Assembly: GCF_017377715.1 (NCBI RefSeq)
Contig: NZ_JAFVMF010000002.1
Span: 244,877 to 308,876, forward strand
Source of the DNA: Acetobacter sacchari
GTDB taxonomy: Bacteria; Pseudomonadota; Alphaproteobacteria; Acetobacterales; Acetobacteraceae
Length of the DNA: 64,000 bases
Direction of reading: 5' to 3'
Made by a program: the position numbers and the translations under genes. Each line of letters opens with the position of its first letter. Position 1 is the first letter of the stretch. This document shows positions 28,755 through 38,607 of this stretch, in pieces. The notes under the pieces are model-generated. The model was not told the DNA's origin. It ran no database searches and worked only from the letters and a program-made list of their open reading frames with translations.

Positions 28755-29753
28755 CTACCCGATGACGAACCAGAGGCGAAACAGCACCCGCTCGCTGAAC
28801 GACGCCCTTGTGAGGTGCGGAAACCGACGGAGTAGCCGCAGGCGCGTCAGTTTCCCGCCGCCCAACCCGTTCTGCACGGCAGCCAGGATCGCCACAACAT
28901 GCGGGTCCAGAAACCTCCGATGCTCCAGCAGATACGAAAGGTTGGAGCGAAAGATATCCATGAACGCTCCGGGGCCGCGCCGGATAGCCGCGCAGGCGCG
29001 GCGCCACCAGGAAGACGGCGCGCCTACGGCATTCTGACCGTGTTGACGGTATAAAACGACCGGACTCTGATCGATCTCAACCGTGCCGCCTGCGGCTGTG
29101 ACCACCAGATACGCCCACCAGTCATGCATAATGAACGGCGGCGCAGGCTGCATTTCCGTGAGCAACCGACGAGCCCGATCATTCATCATCACCGTGCATC
29201 CGGTTGCGATGTTCTGCGCCAGCGCAGTCAACACGCCAACCGGCGGTGGAATGAAGGGCGACAACGCGATTTCTTTCAAAGCCCGGTCTGTGAGTATCTG
29301 ACGCGCGCAATAAAGCCCCGGAGCATCGTCCGACGCGCGCGACAGCCCATCCACCCCACGCGCCACCTTTTCCGGCAGCCAGACGTCGTCCTGATCCGCA
29401 AACGCTATGACGCTTCCCGCGGGGGCCGCCTCGAGCAGACGCACGTATGATTCCGTAACGCCCAACCGCTCGCTGGAGCCGACATCGATCTCCACGCAGC
29501 GACCAGCGCCGCGGTTCGTTTGAAAAGACAGCATGATCGCGCGCGATGAGTCAGTAGACCCGTCGTCGCGCCAGTATAGCGTCCAGTCCCCGTGCGTCTG
29601 CTCGATGAACGAGTCGAGTTGCCGGTTCAGAAAAGCTTCGCCGTTATAGAGCGACAGGAGGATGGCGACATGTATGCTCCGGGGATCACGTGTCACCTGG
29701 ACTACTCTGGGCTTCCATGCCGCTTTATTAACGGACGATACGGCCTCTCCCAT
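28755..29753 (-). CDS. Glycosyltransferase family 2 protein, probable rhamnosyltransferase
   Basis: 332 residues from the ATG at 29751-29753, preceded by GGGGGA. The GT-A fold motifs are ILLSLYNGEAFLNRQLDSF, YWRDDGSTDSSRAIM and DQDDVWLPEKVARG (DxD-like metal site). Later SPVVLYRQHGQNAVG resembles bacterial rhamnosyltransferases such as RgpB/WsaF types. As last gene of the dTDP-rhamnose operon, 20 bp after rfbD, it likely transfers rhamnose onto a cell-surface polysaccharide; acceptor unknown. Confidence 0.87.
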   Translation of the reverse strand: MGEAVSSVNKAAWKPRVVQVTRDPRSIHVAILLSLYNGEAFLNRQLDSFIEQTHGDWTLYWRDDGSTDSSRAIMLSFQTNRGAGRCVEIDVGSSERLGVTESYVRLLEAAPAGSVIAFADQDDVWLPEKVARGVDGLSRASDDAPGLYCARQILTDRALKEIALSPFIPPPVGVLTALAQNIATGCTVMMNDRARRLLTEMQPAPPFIMHDWWAYLVVTAAGGTVEIDQSPVVLYRQHGQNAVGAPSSWWRRACAAIRRGPGAFMDIFRSNLSYLLEHRRFLDPHVVAILAAVQNGLGGGKLTRLRLLRRFPHLTRASFSERVLFRLWFVIG

Positions 29754-29773
29754 ACCGTCCCCCACGCCGGCCG

Positions 29774-30682
29774 TCAGCCTGTGGGCCGGGAGAAAAGCGT
29801 TGTGACGACTTCGGACACGCTCGCGCGCCAATCCGGCATCGAAACGCCAAAAACACTGACCAGCTTGCTGTTATCCATACGGGAGTCGGCGGGGCGTTTT
29901 GCCGGAGTAGGCCAATCACTGGTCGCGATTGCGGCCACTTCCGGCATAGCCTGTCCGTGCGAGGACGCTTCCTGAAGCGCGAACACAGCCAGTTGGTGCC
30001 ATGTCGCCTCGCCCGTGCCGCAGGCGTGGTACACGCCCGCATAGTCGTCTCTCCAGCCGTCACGCTCGATCAGCGTCAGAATCTGCAAAATCGCCGCAGC
30101 AAGATCATCAGAACTCGTGGGATTTCCACGCTGATCGCCTACAACTTTCAGAGCGGGGTTCTTGGCTCCCGCATTGATCATAGTGCGAACGAAGTTCTTG
30201 CCGTGCGCAGAGTAAACCCATGACGTCCGCAGAATGATGGCCTGCGGATCCGCCTGCATCACCAATTCCTCGCCTTCGGCCTTCGTCCGACCGTAAACGG
30301 TAGCAGGGCTAACAGGGTCCGTTTCCAGATAGGGCGAGCCCTTGTCGCCCGAAAACACGTAGTCCGTGGAAACATGAATGAAAGGCAGGCCACGCGCCGC
30401 GCAGGCCGCAGCCAGCAGAGCCGGGCCGTCACGATTGGCTGCCTCCGCCCCGGAGACCTCGGTCTCGGCAAGATCCACCGCCGTCCAGGCCGCCGCATTG
30501 ACCACCGCGGCAGGCTTGACCACATCGAGGGTGGCCTCGATCGTCTCAGGGCGCTCAAAATCAAAATCGGGGCGCCCGACCCTGTGGACGCGATGCCCAC
30601 CGAGATTCGAAAGCGAGGTCGCAAGCTGACCGACGCCGCCGGTGACGAGAATGGGACGCGAAGGATCCATGACGATACTCAT
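29774..30682 (-). CDS. rfbD: dTDP-4-dehydrorhamnose reductase
   Basis: 302 residues from the ATG at 30680-30682, which overlaps the rfbC stop (ATGA). SDR-extended fold: ILVTGGVGQLATSL, VVNAAAWTAVDLAE, STDYVFSGDKGSPYLE and catalytic YGRTKAEGE (Tyr-xxx-Lys). It makes dTDP-L-rhamnose in the last step of the pathway. All four pathway genes are contiguous here. Confidence 0.95.
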   Translation of the reverse strand: MSIVMDPSRPILVTGGVGQLATSLSNLGGHRVHRVGRPDFDFERPETIEATLDVVKPAAVVNAAAWTAVDLAETEVSGAEAANRDGPALLAAACAARGLPFIHVSTDYVFSGDKGSPYLETDPVSPATVYGRTKAEGEELVMQADPQAIILRTSWVYSAHGKNFVRTMINAGAKNPALKVVGDQRGNPTSSDDLAAAILQILTLIERDGWRDDYAGVYHACGTGEATWHQLAVFALQEASSHGQAMPEVAAIATSDWPTPAKRPADSRMDNSKLVSVFGVSMPDWRASVSEVVTTLFSRPTG

Positions 30683-31239
30683 GAGTAGTGGAACCATCCC
30701 TTGGCCGCAGAAAATTCAGGAGCGACGACATCCTTGTCAGACAGCACGGCCTCTTCGGCCTTGATCGGCCACTCTATGCCCAACTCTGCGCTGTTCCAGA
30801 TCACGGCCCTCTCACAGTCCTTCGCGTAGAGCGCCGTGCATTTGTACTGCACCTCACTATCCTCGACGAGCGTACAGAAGCCATGCAGAAAGCCCGGTGG
30901 AATCCAGAGTTGGGACCAGTTCTCTTCTGACAGCTCCGCCGCTACCCACTTGCCGTAAGTCGGCGATCCGGTGCGCGCATCGACCGCGACATCCCATATC
31001 GCGCCCTTCGTGCAACGAACGAGCTTGCCCTGGGCATGCGGGGCGAGTTGGCAATGAAGTCCGCGCACGACGCCTTTCTGGCGGGACAAGCTCTGGTTGT
31101 CCTGCACAAACGGAAGGTCGATTCCAGCATCTCCCATGCGTTGGGCGTTGTACGTTTCCGAAAAAAAGCCGCGGCTGTCCGAAAACCGGGGAGGGGTCAC
31201 CAGAATGACTTCCGGAATCGCCAGACGTTCGACTTTCAT
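30679..31239 (-). CDS. rfbC: dTDP-4-dehydrorhamnose 3,5-epimerase
   Basis: 186 residues, normal length. Cupin-like RmlC fold with DSRGFFSETYN, FVQDNQSLSRQKGVVRGLHCQ (catalytic His region) and WIPPGFLHGFCTL, EVQYKCTALYAKDCERAVIW. GGAGTGAGGTC precedes the ATG. It converts dTDP-4-keto-6-deoxyglucose to the L-rhamno form. Operon order is rfbB-A-C-D. Confidence 0.95.
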   Translation of the reverse strand: MKVERLAIPEVILVTPPRFSDSRGFFSETYNAQRMGDAGIDLPFVQDNQSLSRQKGVVRGLHCQLAPHAQGKLVRCTKGAIWDVAVDARTGSPTYGKWVAAELSEENWSQLWIPPGFLHGFCTLVEDSEVQYKCTALYAKDCERAVIWNSAELGIEWPIKAEEAVLSDKDVVAPEFSAAKGWFHYS

Positions 31240-31321
31240 GACCTCACTCCAATAAAGAACTTCCTGGCCAACGCCTCAATCTGCGCTGACGACCACAAGA
31301 TTCGTTACGACACGCGACCGG

Positions 31322-32227
31322 TCAGGCGTGATTCGCCAACTCACGCAGCAGGCGGCCGAGTTCCGTTTTTCCCATGCGACCCGCCTGCGTTCGCAGTTGG
31401 TCCGCCGATATGTATCCCATCCGGAACGCGACTTCTTCAGGCGAGCCCACCAGCATCCCCTGACGCGCCTGAATGGTGTGCACGAATTGCCCAGCCTGCA
31501 TGAGGCTTTCCGGCAATCCTGCGTCCAGCCACGCGCAACCGCGCCCCAGACGATCTACGCGCAGCGACCCCTCTTCCAGATAGAAGCGATTCAGGTCAGT
31601 GATTTCCAGTTCGCCGCGCGGAGAAGGTTTCACCGCCTTCGCAAAATCGAGCACGCGATGATCGTAGAAATAGAGACCCGTGATGGCCCAGTTCGACTGC
31701 GGATTGGTGGGCTTCTCTTCGACCGACAGCGCGCGCCCCGTTTCGTCGAATGATACGACACCGTAACGCTCTGGATCGCGCACCTGATACGCGAACACCG
31801 TCGCGCCTTCAGGTCTGGTGGCCGCTGCGCGTAGCGAAACCGACAGGTGGTCGGCGAAAATGAGATTATCGCCAAGCGCAAGGCCGCAGGGACAGCCGTC
31901 CAGCCAGTCCCCAGCGATCAAGAACGCCTGCGCAATCCCGTCAGGGCTGGCCTGTTCCCGGTATTCGAAGGTGACGCCGAATTGTGAACCGTCGCCAAGC
32001 AGGCGCTTGAACTGCGGCAGGTCGGCCGGCGTCGAAATGATCATGATATCGCGAATGCCCGCGAGCATGAGCGTAGTCAGCGGGTAATAGACCATCGGCT
32101 TGTCGTAAACCGGGAGAAGCTGTTTGCTCGCGGCCAGCGTCATCGGATACAGGCGAGTGCCAGAGCCGCCTGCCAGCAGGATGCCCTTCATTTTGGTCTG
32201 TACAGGGGGTTGCTGGTGAATGGTCAT
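31322..32227 (-). CDS. rfbA: Glucose-1-phosphate thymidylyltransferase
   Basis: 301 residues from the ATG at 32225-32227; a second in-frame ATG at 32191 (MKGILLAGG) gives the bare catalytic core. Motifs: [66 protein letters not shown] and [13 protein letters not shown]. Makes dTDP-glucose from dTTP and glucose-1-phosphate, first step of dTDP-rhamnose synthesis. Confidence 0.95.
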   Translation of the reverse strand: MTIHQQPPVQTKMKGILLAGGSGTRLYPMTLAASKQLLPVYDKPMVYYPLTTLMLAGIRDIMIISTPADLPQFKRLLGDGSQFGVTFEYREQASPDGIAQAFLIAGDWLDGCPCGLALGDNLIFADHLSVSLRAAATRPEGATVFAYQVRDPERYGVVSFDETGRALSVEEKPTNPQSNWAITGLYFYDHRVLDFAKAVKPSPRGELEITDLNRFYLEEGSLRVDRLGRGCAWLDAGLPESLMQAGQFVHTIQARQGMLVGSPEEVAFRMGYISADQLRTQAGRMGKTELGRLLRELANHA

Positions 32228-32267
32228 GCCTGATTTACCTTGACGTCGCGGTTGAGGGGCAGAGGCG

Positions 32268-33320
32268 TTAACCTTGGCCCAGGCGTTGGCCGGTGTAGCG
32301 CCGGGCGCGGATCGCCTCCCACCAGATACGGTTGTCCAGATACCATTGGACCGTGCGGCGAATGCCGGACTCGAAATCGTGCTTCGCTTTCCAGCCCAGA
32401 GCCGTTTCCGCGTGCGTAGGATCGATTTCGTATTTGAAATCATGACCCGGGCGATCCGCAACGTAACGGATCAGGCGCTCGCGCGGTCCCGCCGCGTCCG
32501 GCGCAAGCTCGTCAAGGACTGAGCAGATCGTCTTGACCACGTCCAGATTGGTGCGCGGTTGCCGTGCGCCAATCGCGTATGTTTCGCCGGGCTCGCCGTG
32601 CTCCACGGCCTTGACCAGCGCCTCGGCATGGTCCTCGACGAACAGCCAGTCGCGGATGTTGTCGCCCTTGCCGTAGACCGGCAACTCCTTCCCCTCGATG
32701 GCGTTAATGGTCACCAGCGGAATGAGCTTCTCGGGAAAATGCCAGACGCCGTAATTATTCGTCGTGTTGGTCACGAAAGTCGGCAGACCGTAAGTGTGGA
32801 ACCACGCGCGCACCAGATGATCGGAAGCAGCCTTGGACGCCGAATACGGACTACGCGGATCGTAAGGGGTGGTTTCCGTAAATGGCGGATCACCGTGCTC
32901 CAGGGCGCCAAACACCTCGTCCGTGGAGATATGATGGAAGCGGAACGTCTTCCGTCCCTCGGCAGAAAGCGCACTCCAGTATTTCCGGGCGGATTCGAGG
33001 AGCGCGTATGTGCCAACGACGTTGGTCTGGATGAAGACGCCGGGACCGTCGATCGACCTGTCCACATGGCTCTCCGCAGCCAGATGCATCACCGCATCCG
33101 GCTGGAACGACGTGAACAGACCGTCAAGCGCGGCGCCGTCAGCGATATCGACATGGGCGAAGCGGTACCGGTCCGATCCGGCGACCGCTTCGACCGTCTC
33201 GGATGACGCCGCATAGGTCATTGCGTCGACATTGAGAACCTGATGCGCTGTGGCGCCAATCAGGTGGCGCACGACGGCCGATCCAATGAACCCGCAGCCG
33301 CCAGTCAACAGAATACGCAT
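32268..33320 (-). CDS. rfbB: dTDP-glucose 4,6-dehydratase
   Basis: 350 residues. NAD-binding [37 protein letters not shown] and catalytic [15 protein letters not shown], all diagnostic for RmlB. First gene of the rhamnose operon; GGAG lies 5 bp before the ATG. Converts dTDP-glucose to dTDP-4-keto-6-deoxy-glucose. Confidence 0.96.
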   Translation of the reverse strand: MRILLTGGCGFIGSAVVRHLIGATAHQVLNVDAMTYAASSETVEAVAGSDRYRFAHVDIADGAALDGLFTSFQPDAVMHLAAESHVDRSIDGPGVFIQTNVVGTYALLESARKYWSALSAEGRKTFRFHHISTDEVFGALEHGDPPFTETTPYDPRSPYSASKAASDHLVRAWFHTYGLPTFVTNTTNNYGVWHFPEKLIPLVTINAIEGKELPVYGKGDNIRDWLFVEDHAEALVKAVEHGEPGETYAIGARQPRTNLDVVKTICSVLDELAPDAAGPRERLIRYVADRPGHDFKYEIDPTHAETALGWKAKHDFESGIRRTVQWYLDNRIWWEAIRARRYTGQRLGQG

Positions 33321-33469
33321 TCAGTCTCCGCAGTCATACCCAGCGTCTGAAAAGCCGCCTTGTTGCATCTTCAAAGTTACGGCCATTCCAGCCCTGCAGC
33401 AAGTGCGACGGGCACACTTCTGTTCCATTAACCAATTATATGTCAGGGTTGAGCGTCGCTTAATGGTAG

Positions 33470-35674
33470 ATGAACTCCACTATGCTTGCGGACCATCAAA
33501 CCAACGCGCTGCTTGCAGCGCTTGAACGCCCCGATCTCGCGGTTATCGCCCGAAAGCGTCAGGTCAGACTCGAACCCACGCTCGACCTCCCCTTTCGTCT
33601 CGATAGCGCGCTGAACATCGCGATCGGCGGCGCCGTCTGCGCCGCGAGCGCTCGTCGGCAGGCGTTTACGCTCCGCCACGCCCTCGAACTCGCGGCGCTG
33701 CTGTCGGACGCAGACAGACGGTTGACGCAACGCACCATGATCCGCGCCAGCTTTGCCGCCGCGCGCGTCGCTGTGCTTTTCCTCCGTCTTGACGCCTCCG
33801 AAGCCGAAGAACGCCCTCGATCACACGCAAGCGACGTCTGGTCCGGGTGGCTCACGCCTCTCGTCGGAGACGCGCCCCCGGACGAGCCGGTTCTTGCGTT
33901 CATCTGGCGCAGCCTGCGCAGCTTTCTCTCGCAGGATTTGGCAATCACGTCGCAAACGCCGGACCACCTGACTGCGGACGCCGTGACCGACCTGCATGCG
34001 TGGCTGCAACGGTCGTGGCCATTGATCGGTCCCGCCGAAACCCTGATGGCCGCCGGCGGCGACGCACGCCTTCAACTCGACCCGCAGACCGGCCTCAACC
34101 ATTACGGTTGCTCGCATCGCCCCCGCCCCTGGGCCGTCACCTTCGCGTCATCCACAGCCTCTTCGGTTTCGGAACGCGGCTTCGCTGGCGCCGAGACTGC
34201 GCGTCTGAACCTGCAGCAGGCGCTCCTCTACGACCGGGCGGACGCGACCCTGTCGGATCTCGCCACTCAAACGCGCGTTTATCTGGCGTCATATTACGAC
34301 CTGCCCGCCGGCGCCGACGTCATCCTGTCGCCCTCGGGCACAGACTGCGAACTGGCCGCTCTGGCGATCGCAATGCGCGCGAGCGACCACAAGCCGGTGA
34401 CCAACATCCTGATCGCCCCGGAAGAGACCGGGAGCGGAGTTCCGCTCGCAGCCGCAGGACGTCATTTCGCCCTCGACACGGCGCAGGGCGCCGCCGTCGA
34501 AAAAGGCGAGCCTGTTGCAGGCTTTGCCTCTACGATCATGTCACCCGAAGAACCCGCCGTCGAGGTCCTTACGGTCGCCCTACGCGACGCGAGCGGCGCA
34601 TGCATCCCCGCGGAACAGGTCGCCGAACGCTGCGAACGACTGACTCGCGAAGCAGTCGCCAGAGGGCGCAGGGTCCTGTTGCACCAGCTCGACCTGTCAA
34701 AGACCGGCCTGAAAGCGCCCGACGAGGCGACGCTGGACCGACTGTCACGGACGTTCGGGGATCTGTTCGACGTCGTCGTCGACGCCTGTCAGGCCCGTCT
34801 GATGCCCGAACGCATCGGGAGTTGGGTCGCAGCAGGTCGAGCCGTCATGATCACCGGGTCGAAATTCATGACCGGGCCGCCTTTCTGTGGCGCGCTGCTG
34901 CTGCCGAAACAATGGCGGACGAGGCTCGACAGGCCGCCGTTGCCAGAAGGACTGGCGTCCTACGCCAGCCATATCGAATGGCCGGACTGCGCCGCCGCTT
35001 CATCGCTGTCGAAGCATGCAAATCACGGTCTGATCCTGCGCTGGAGCGCGGCCATAGCAGAGATGGCCGCGTTTAAAGCTGTCCCGGCCGCCGAAGCGCG
35101 CCGCCGTCTGACGCTGTTCCTCGACGCCGCGCGCGCCGCGATCGAAGAATCCCCAGACGTGCGCCTCGTCCCTCCGCCTGCGCTTAACCGCCCCGGCATT
35201 CCTGATCAGTGGGACGATCTGGCGACCATCCTGTGCTTTCAGGTCAAGGCGCCGGATCAACCAGACGCTCAGGACGCGAGCGCGCCGTTTAAACCGCTCG
35301 ACGTTGCGAACGCCCGGCGCGTTTACCACTGGCTGAACGCCGATCTCAGCCCGGCGTTCGCGCCAGACGAGCCCGAGCGGCTGTCCGGCCTCGCCGCGCG
35401 ACAGTGTCATATCGGACAACCCGTCGCCACGCCGGACGCAGCCCTCGGAGACGCGCCCGCCGGGGCGCTCCGGCTATCAGCGGGCGCAAGGCTCGTATCG
35501 GGCGAACCGTCCCACGAAGGACTCGGGATCGACCGACGCATGGCGCGAGAGATCGCGGACGCCCGCACCGTCATCGCCAAAATCGGGCTTATCCGTCGAC
35601 ACTGGTCACGTATCGTCGCCGCGAACCCCTCCCCCGGCTATGCTCCGGCGCAACGCGCCGTTACCCTCTCCTGA
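33470..35674 (+). CDS. Large PLP-dependent aminotransferase-fold protein of unknown function
   Basis: 734 residues. Residues about 1-215 are Ala/Leu/Arg-rich and probably helical, with no recognised domain. Residues about 230-500 resemble fold-type I PLP enzymes: YYDLPAGADVILSPSGTDCELAALA (phosphate-binding and helix), VVVDACQARLMPERI (Asp-x-x-Gln under the cofactor ring) and ITGSKFMTGPPFCGALLLP, where the Lys would bind PLP, as in cysteine desulfurase/class V aminotransferases. The C-terminal 200 residues contain a small domain. It reads away from the rhamnose operon and is followed by a histidine phosphatase. Substrate unknown; no close family named. Confidence 0.75.
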   Translation: MNSTMLADHQTNALLAALERPDLAVIARKRQVRLEPTLDLPFRLDSALNIAIGGAVCAASARRQAFTLRHALELAALLSDADRRLTQRTMIRASFAAARVAVLFLRLDASEAEERPRSHASDVWSGWLTPLVGDAPPDEPVLAFIWRSLRSFLSQDLAITSQTPDHLTADAVTDLHAWLQRSWPLIGPAETLMAAGGDARLQLDPQTGLNHYGCSHRPRPWAVTFASSTASSVSERGFAGAETARLNLQQALLYDRADATLSDLATQTRVYLASYYDLPAGADVILSPSGTDCELAALAIAMRASDHKPVTNILIAPEETGSGVPLAAAGRHFALDTAQGAAVEKGEPVAGFASTIMSPEEPAVEVLTVALRDASGACIPAEQVAERCERLTREAVARGRRVLLHQLDLSKTGLKAPDEATLDRLSRTFGDLFDVVVDACQARLMPERIGSWVAAGRAVMITGSKFMTGPPFCGALLLPKQWRTRLDRPPLPEGLASYASHIEWPDCAAASSLSKHANHGLILRWSAAIAEMAAFKAVPAAEARRRLTLFLDAARAAIEESPDVRLVPPPALNRPGIPDQWDDLATILCFQVKAPDQPDAQDASAPFKPLDVANARRVYHWLNADLSPAFAPDEPERLSGLAARQCHIGQPVATPDAALGDAPAGALRLSAGARLVSGEPSHEGLGIDRRMAREIADARTVIAKIGLIRRHWSRIVAANPSPGYAPAQRAVTLS

Positions 35675-35702
35675 TACGCTGAGGATTATGGAGAGAGACC
35701 TG

Positions 35703-36401
35703 ATGACCGGACAGACGGGCGCTTCCCTGCCGGAGGGACAGAAGAACCACGGCCATTTTCTGGACGCGCCAAAGCTGGAGCCGGGCGTCACCCGCTTCTG
35801 GCTGATCCGCCACGCGCTGGTGGAGCAGAACGCCAGAGCGCTGCTTTATGGCGCGATGGACGTGCCGCTATGCCCGGACAGCCTGGTGGCGCAACAGCCG
35901 ATGTATGAGGCCCTCGCCCGGCGACTGCCTCAGGACGCGCTGTGGTATTCCTCTCCACTGTCCAGAGCGCTCCAGACGGCTGAAACCGTGCAGGCCGCTG
36001 GTTACGGCGAGCGCGCCATCACGATCGAACCCGGTATTCTGGAGCAGGAACTGGGCGAATGGCAGGGCCTGTCGCATCAGGACCTGCCGGAGCGGCTGAC
36101 ATTGCCCGCGCACAGGTTCTGGTCGACGTCGGCCGTCGAACGACCGCCGGGCGGGGAGAGCATGGTCGATGTCTGCGCACGCGTCGGAGCGACGCTCGAC
36201 AGGCTCGCCGACCGGAACGCCAGACGCGACATGGTGCTGGTCAGTCACGGCGGCGCGATCCGCGCGGCGCTCTCGCACGCGCTGCGCGTCCATGCCGATA
36301 CCGCCCTCCACTTCTCCATCCAGAATCTGTCCCTCACGATTCTCGAACGGCACGACGCGGCATGGCGCGTGGTCACCGCGAACGAGCTGCCGGGAATCTA
36401 G
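35703..36401 (+). CDS. Histidine phosphatase family protein (phosphoglycerate mutase-like)
   Basis: About 232 residues from the ATG at 35703, preceded by GGAGAGAG (an in-frame ATG at 35688 is also possible). The catalytic histidine sits in FWLIRHALVEQN; the usual RHG reads RHA here. Other motifs: YSSPLSRALQTAETVQ, LGEWQGL with the acid residue, and LVSHGGAIRAALSHAL with the second His. Such enzymes dephosphorylate small phosphoesters. It starts 28 bp after the PLP-fold gene, so the two are probably cotranscribed. Confidence 0.88.
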   Translation: MTGQTGASLPEGQKNHGHFLDAPKLEPGVTRFWLIRHALVEQNARALLYGAMDVPLCPDSLVAQQPMYEALARRLPQDALWYSSPLSRALQTAETVQAAGYGERAITIEPGILEQELGEWQGLSHQDLPERLTLPAHRFWSTSAVERPPGGESMVDVCARVGATLDRLADRNARRDMVLVSHGGAIRAALSHALRVHADTALHFSIQNLSLTILERHDAAWRVVTANELPGI

Positions 36402-36507
36402 GAAAAGCCTCAGAAAAATCGGGGGCGGCGATATTTTTGAAAGAAACTGCGCCGCCGCCTCTTGCGTCCCTCTCGAGACTATTCTAAACGACCGCTCACC
36501 CAAGGAT

Positions 36508-36582
36508 GCGGGCGTAGCTCAGGGGTAGAGCACAACCTTGCCAAGGTTGGGGTCGAGGGTTCGAATCCCTTCGCCCGCTCCA
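36508..36582 (+). tRNA. tRNA-Gly (anticodon GCC)
   Basis: The acceptor stem GCGGGCG pairs with CGCCCGC. The D arm GTAGCTC-AGGGGTA-GAGC, anticodon arm with loop TTGCCAA and T arm GAGGGTTCGAATCCCT are all intact. The 3' CCA is encoded (36580-36582). Confidence 0.97.
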
Positions 36583-36826
36583 ATTTCTCTCAGAAGAAAT
36601 CGAGCGTTTAAGTAGCGGATTTTACCGCCTTGCCTTTTCCGCATCGCATGCGATCAGCACATAAATTCATAAGAAATTTATCCAAGGACCTGCCTCTGTC
36701 TGGTCAGTCGCGCAGGTTCATTCTTCCCCTGAATGCGGGAGCTTTAACCTCCGGTTATGAGCGCCGTCAGACACATAGCTCTTGCAATGTTTTGAGACCG
36801 CGAGTGCCTCGTTCAGGTCTTCGCGC

Positions 36827-37729
36827 TCACGCACCGGGAGCGAGCTGCCTGCCATACTCAGCGGCAACCCAGTCGATAAAAACGCGAACCCTGAGGCTCA
36901 GCTGTCGGCTGCGCGGATATATCGCATAAACTGGCGTGGATGAGGGCGGCGTCTCGGGCAGGCATTCCACGAATACACCGTCGGCCAGATTTTTTTCTAC
37001 GGAATAACGGGGAATCTGAATCAGGCCCAACCCTTCCATGGCAGCCGCCCGATATGTGTCGGCTCCATTCACTGTCAGGACGGATGGCAGCGTCACCGTC
37101 TTGCAGGCGCCATTCACCATAAATTCAAGCGGAAGAACGCCGCCAATCGCGGACGAGCGGAAACCGATCATCTGATGCCCGTCCAGCATGTCCCACCTTG
37201 AGGGAACGCCAAAACGCTCCAAATAACGCGGCGATGCGACAGTCACTTCGGGCAGAAGGGCAATGCGTCTGGCAGCAAGATCACTCTCCTTCAACTCTCC
37301 TGTACGCAACACGCAATCCACGCCTTCACGCACGAGATCTACGAAACGGTCCGTTTCGCCCAAGTACAATTCCATATCAGGATATTCGCTGAAGAAGCGC
37401 TGGAGGGTCGGCACGATCAAACGACGCGCCTGCGCGCCCTGAACGCCGACGCGAAGCAGACCGCGCGGCCGCGCGCCACTGAACGCGCTTTCAGCCTCTT
37501 CGATATCATCAAGGATTGTGAGGCAGCGCCGGTAATATGCCTCTCCATCGAGCGTCGCGCGCACCTGACGCGTCGTACGCTGGAGCAGCCGCACCCCAAG
37601 CCGCGCCTCAAGCTGCTTGACGGCGTCAGTCGCCGTCGAGGCGGGCAGTCCGAGGTCTTCCGCCGCGCGAACGAAGCTCCCCCGCTCAACCACTCGCGCG
37701 AACAGTCGCATGGCGTCGATACGATCCAT
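36827..37729 (-). CDS. LysR-family transcriptional regulator
   Basis: 300 residues. The N-terminal winged helix (MDRIDAMRLFARVVERGSFV, LPASTATDAVKQLEARLGVRLLQRTTR) is followed by a periplasmic-binding-like effector domain (LLRVGVQGAQARRLIVPTLQ, and MEGLGLIQIPRYSV). It belongs to the CrgA/DmlR-like branch. It is divergent from the SDR gene starting 110 bp away, and an inverted repeat lies between them, so it probably controls that SDR gene. Confidence 0.93.
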   Translation of the reverse strand: MDRIDAMRLFARVVERGSFVRAAEDLGLPASTATDAVKQLEARLGVRLLQRTTRQVRATLDGEAYYRRCLTILDDIEEAESAFSGARPRGLLRVGVQGAQARRLIVPTLQRFFSEYPDMELYLGETDRFVDLVREGVDCVLRTGELKESDLAARRIALLPEVTVASPRYLERFGVPSRWDMLDGHQMIGFRSSAIGGVLPLEFMVNGACKTVTLPSVLTVNGADTYRAAAMEGLGLIQIPRYSVEKNLADGVFVECLPETPPSSTPVYAIYPRSRQLSLRVRVFIDWVAAEYGRQLAPGA

Positions 37730-37744
37730 TATTCGCCACTTTCG

Positions 37745-37774
37745 GATAGTGATCCCGAATATTGGATGATTATC
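37745..37774. promoter_or_regulatory. Likely LysR operator between the LysR gene and the SDR gene
   Basis: Arms GATAGTGATCC (37745-37755) and GGATGATTATC (37764-37774) are inverted repeats matching at 9 of 11 positions with an 8-bp spacer. The site is 16 bp upstream of the LysR start, in the divergent promoter region. Binding is inferred. Confidence 0.55.
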
Positions 37775-37839
37775 TTAAAAATAAAAAGCGATAGTCCGAA
37801 CAAAGTCAGAAGCAATTGGACACCGAAAGAGAAAAGCAA

Positions 37840-38607
37840 ATGACGCCAACCGGACAGAAAGTCGCATTGGTAACCGGCGCCAGCCGTGGACTGGGGCGCA
37901 GCATGGCCATAGCGCTCGCACACAAGGGCGTGGACGTTATTGGCGCGTATCACAGCAATAAAGCAGAAGCGGAAGCCACGATGGCTGCCATTCAGGCTCT
38001 CGGACGCAATGCAGCGATGTTTCCGCTCGACACCGCCAATGCCGCAGGCTTCGCTGCGTTCGCCGCAGAACTCGAGCACACGCTCTCGACGAAATGGGGC
38101 CGCACCAGTTTTGACTTCCTCGTCAACAATGCTGGCATTGGCATCAACGCGCCGTTCGAGAAAACGACGGAAGCCGATTTCGACCGGCTGATGAACATTC
38201 ACTTCAAGGGCGTTTTCTTCCTGACACAGACACTCTTGCCGCTTCTGGCCGACGGCGGACGGATCGTAAACCTGTCCACCGGACTGACGCGCTTCTCCCT
38301 GCCGGGCTACGCCGCGTATGCCGCCATGAAAGGCGCGGTCGAGGTGCTGACACGCTATCTGGCAAAGGAACTTGGCCCGCGCGGTATCGCGGTGAACACC
38401 ATCGCACCGGGAGCGATCGAGACCGATTTCGCGGGCGGCTCCGTGCGGGACAACAGGCAGATCAACGACTTCGTCGCCAGCGCAACCGCCCTCGGCCGCG
38501 TAGGCGTACCCGACGATATCGGCCCGGCCGTGGCGGCGCTGCTGACGGAAGATAATCGCTGGATCAACGCCCAGCGCATCGAGATTTCCGGGGGGCAGAT
38601 GATTTAG
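37840..38607 (+). CDS. SDR-family oxidoreductase
   Basis: 255 residues from the ATG at 37840. Motifs: VALVTGASRGLGRSMAIAL, NNAGIGINAPF, IVNLSTGL, YAAYAAMKGAVEVLTRYLAKELG (Tyr-x-x-x-Lys) and INAQRIEISGGQMI. It is an NADP-type 3-oxoacyl reductase-like SDR; the basic Ser-Arg after the glycine motif favours NADPH. The substrate is unknown. It is divergent from the LysR gene. Confidence 0.9.
   Translation: MTPTGQKVALVTGASRGLGRSMAIALAHKGVDVIGAYHSNKAEAEATMAAIQALGRNAAMFPLDTANAAGFAAFAAELEHTLSTKWGRTSFDFLVNNAGIGINAPFEKTTEADFDRLMNIHFKGVFFLTQTLLPLLADGGRIVNLSTGLTRFSLPGYAAYAAMKGAVEVLTRYLAKELGPRGIAVNTIAPGAIETDFAGGSVRDNRQINDFVASATALGRVGVPDDIGPAVAALLTEDNRWINAQRIEISGGQMI

Noticed and set aside
36508..36582. 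tRNA-Gly as an integration (att) site
   Set aside because: No integrase, no repeat of the tRNA 3' end downstream in the window and composition on both sides is ordinary.
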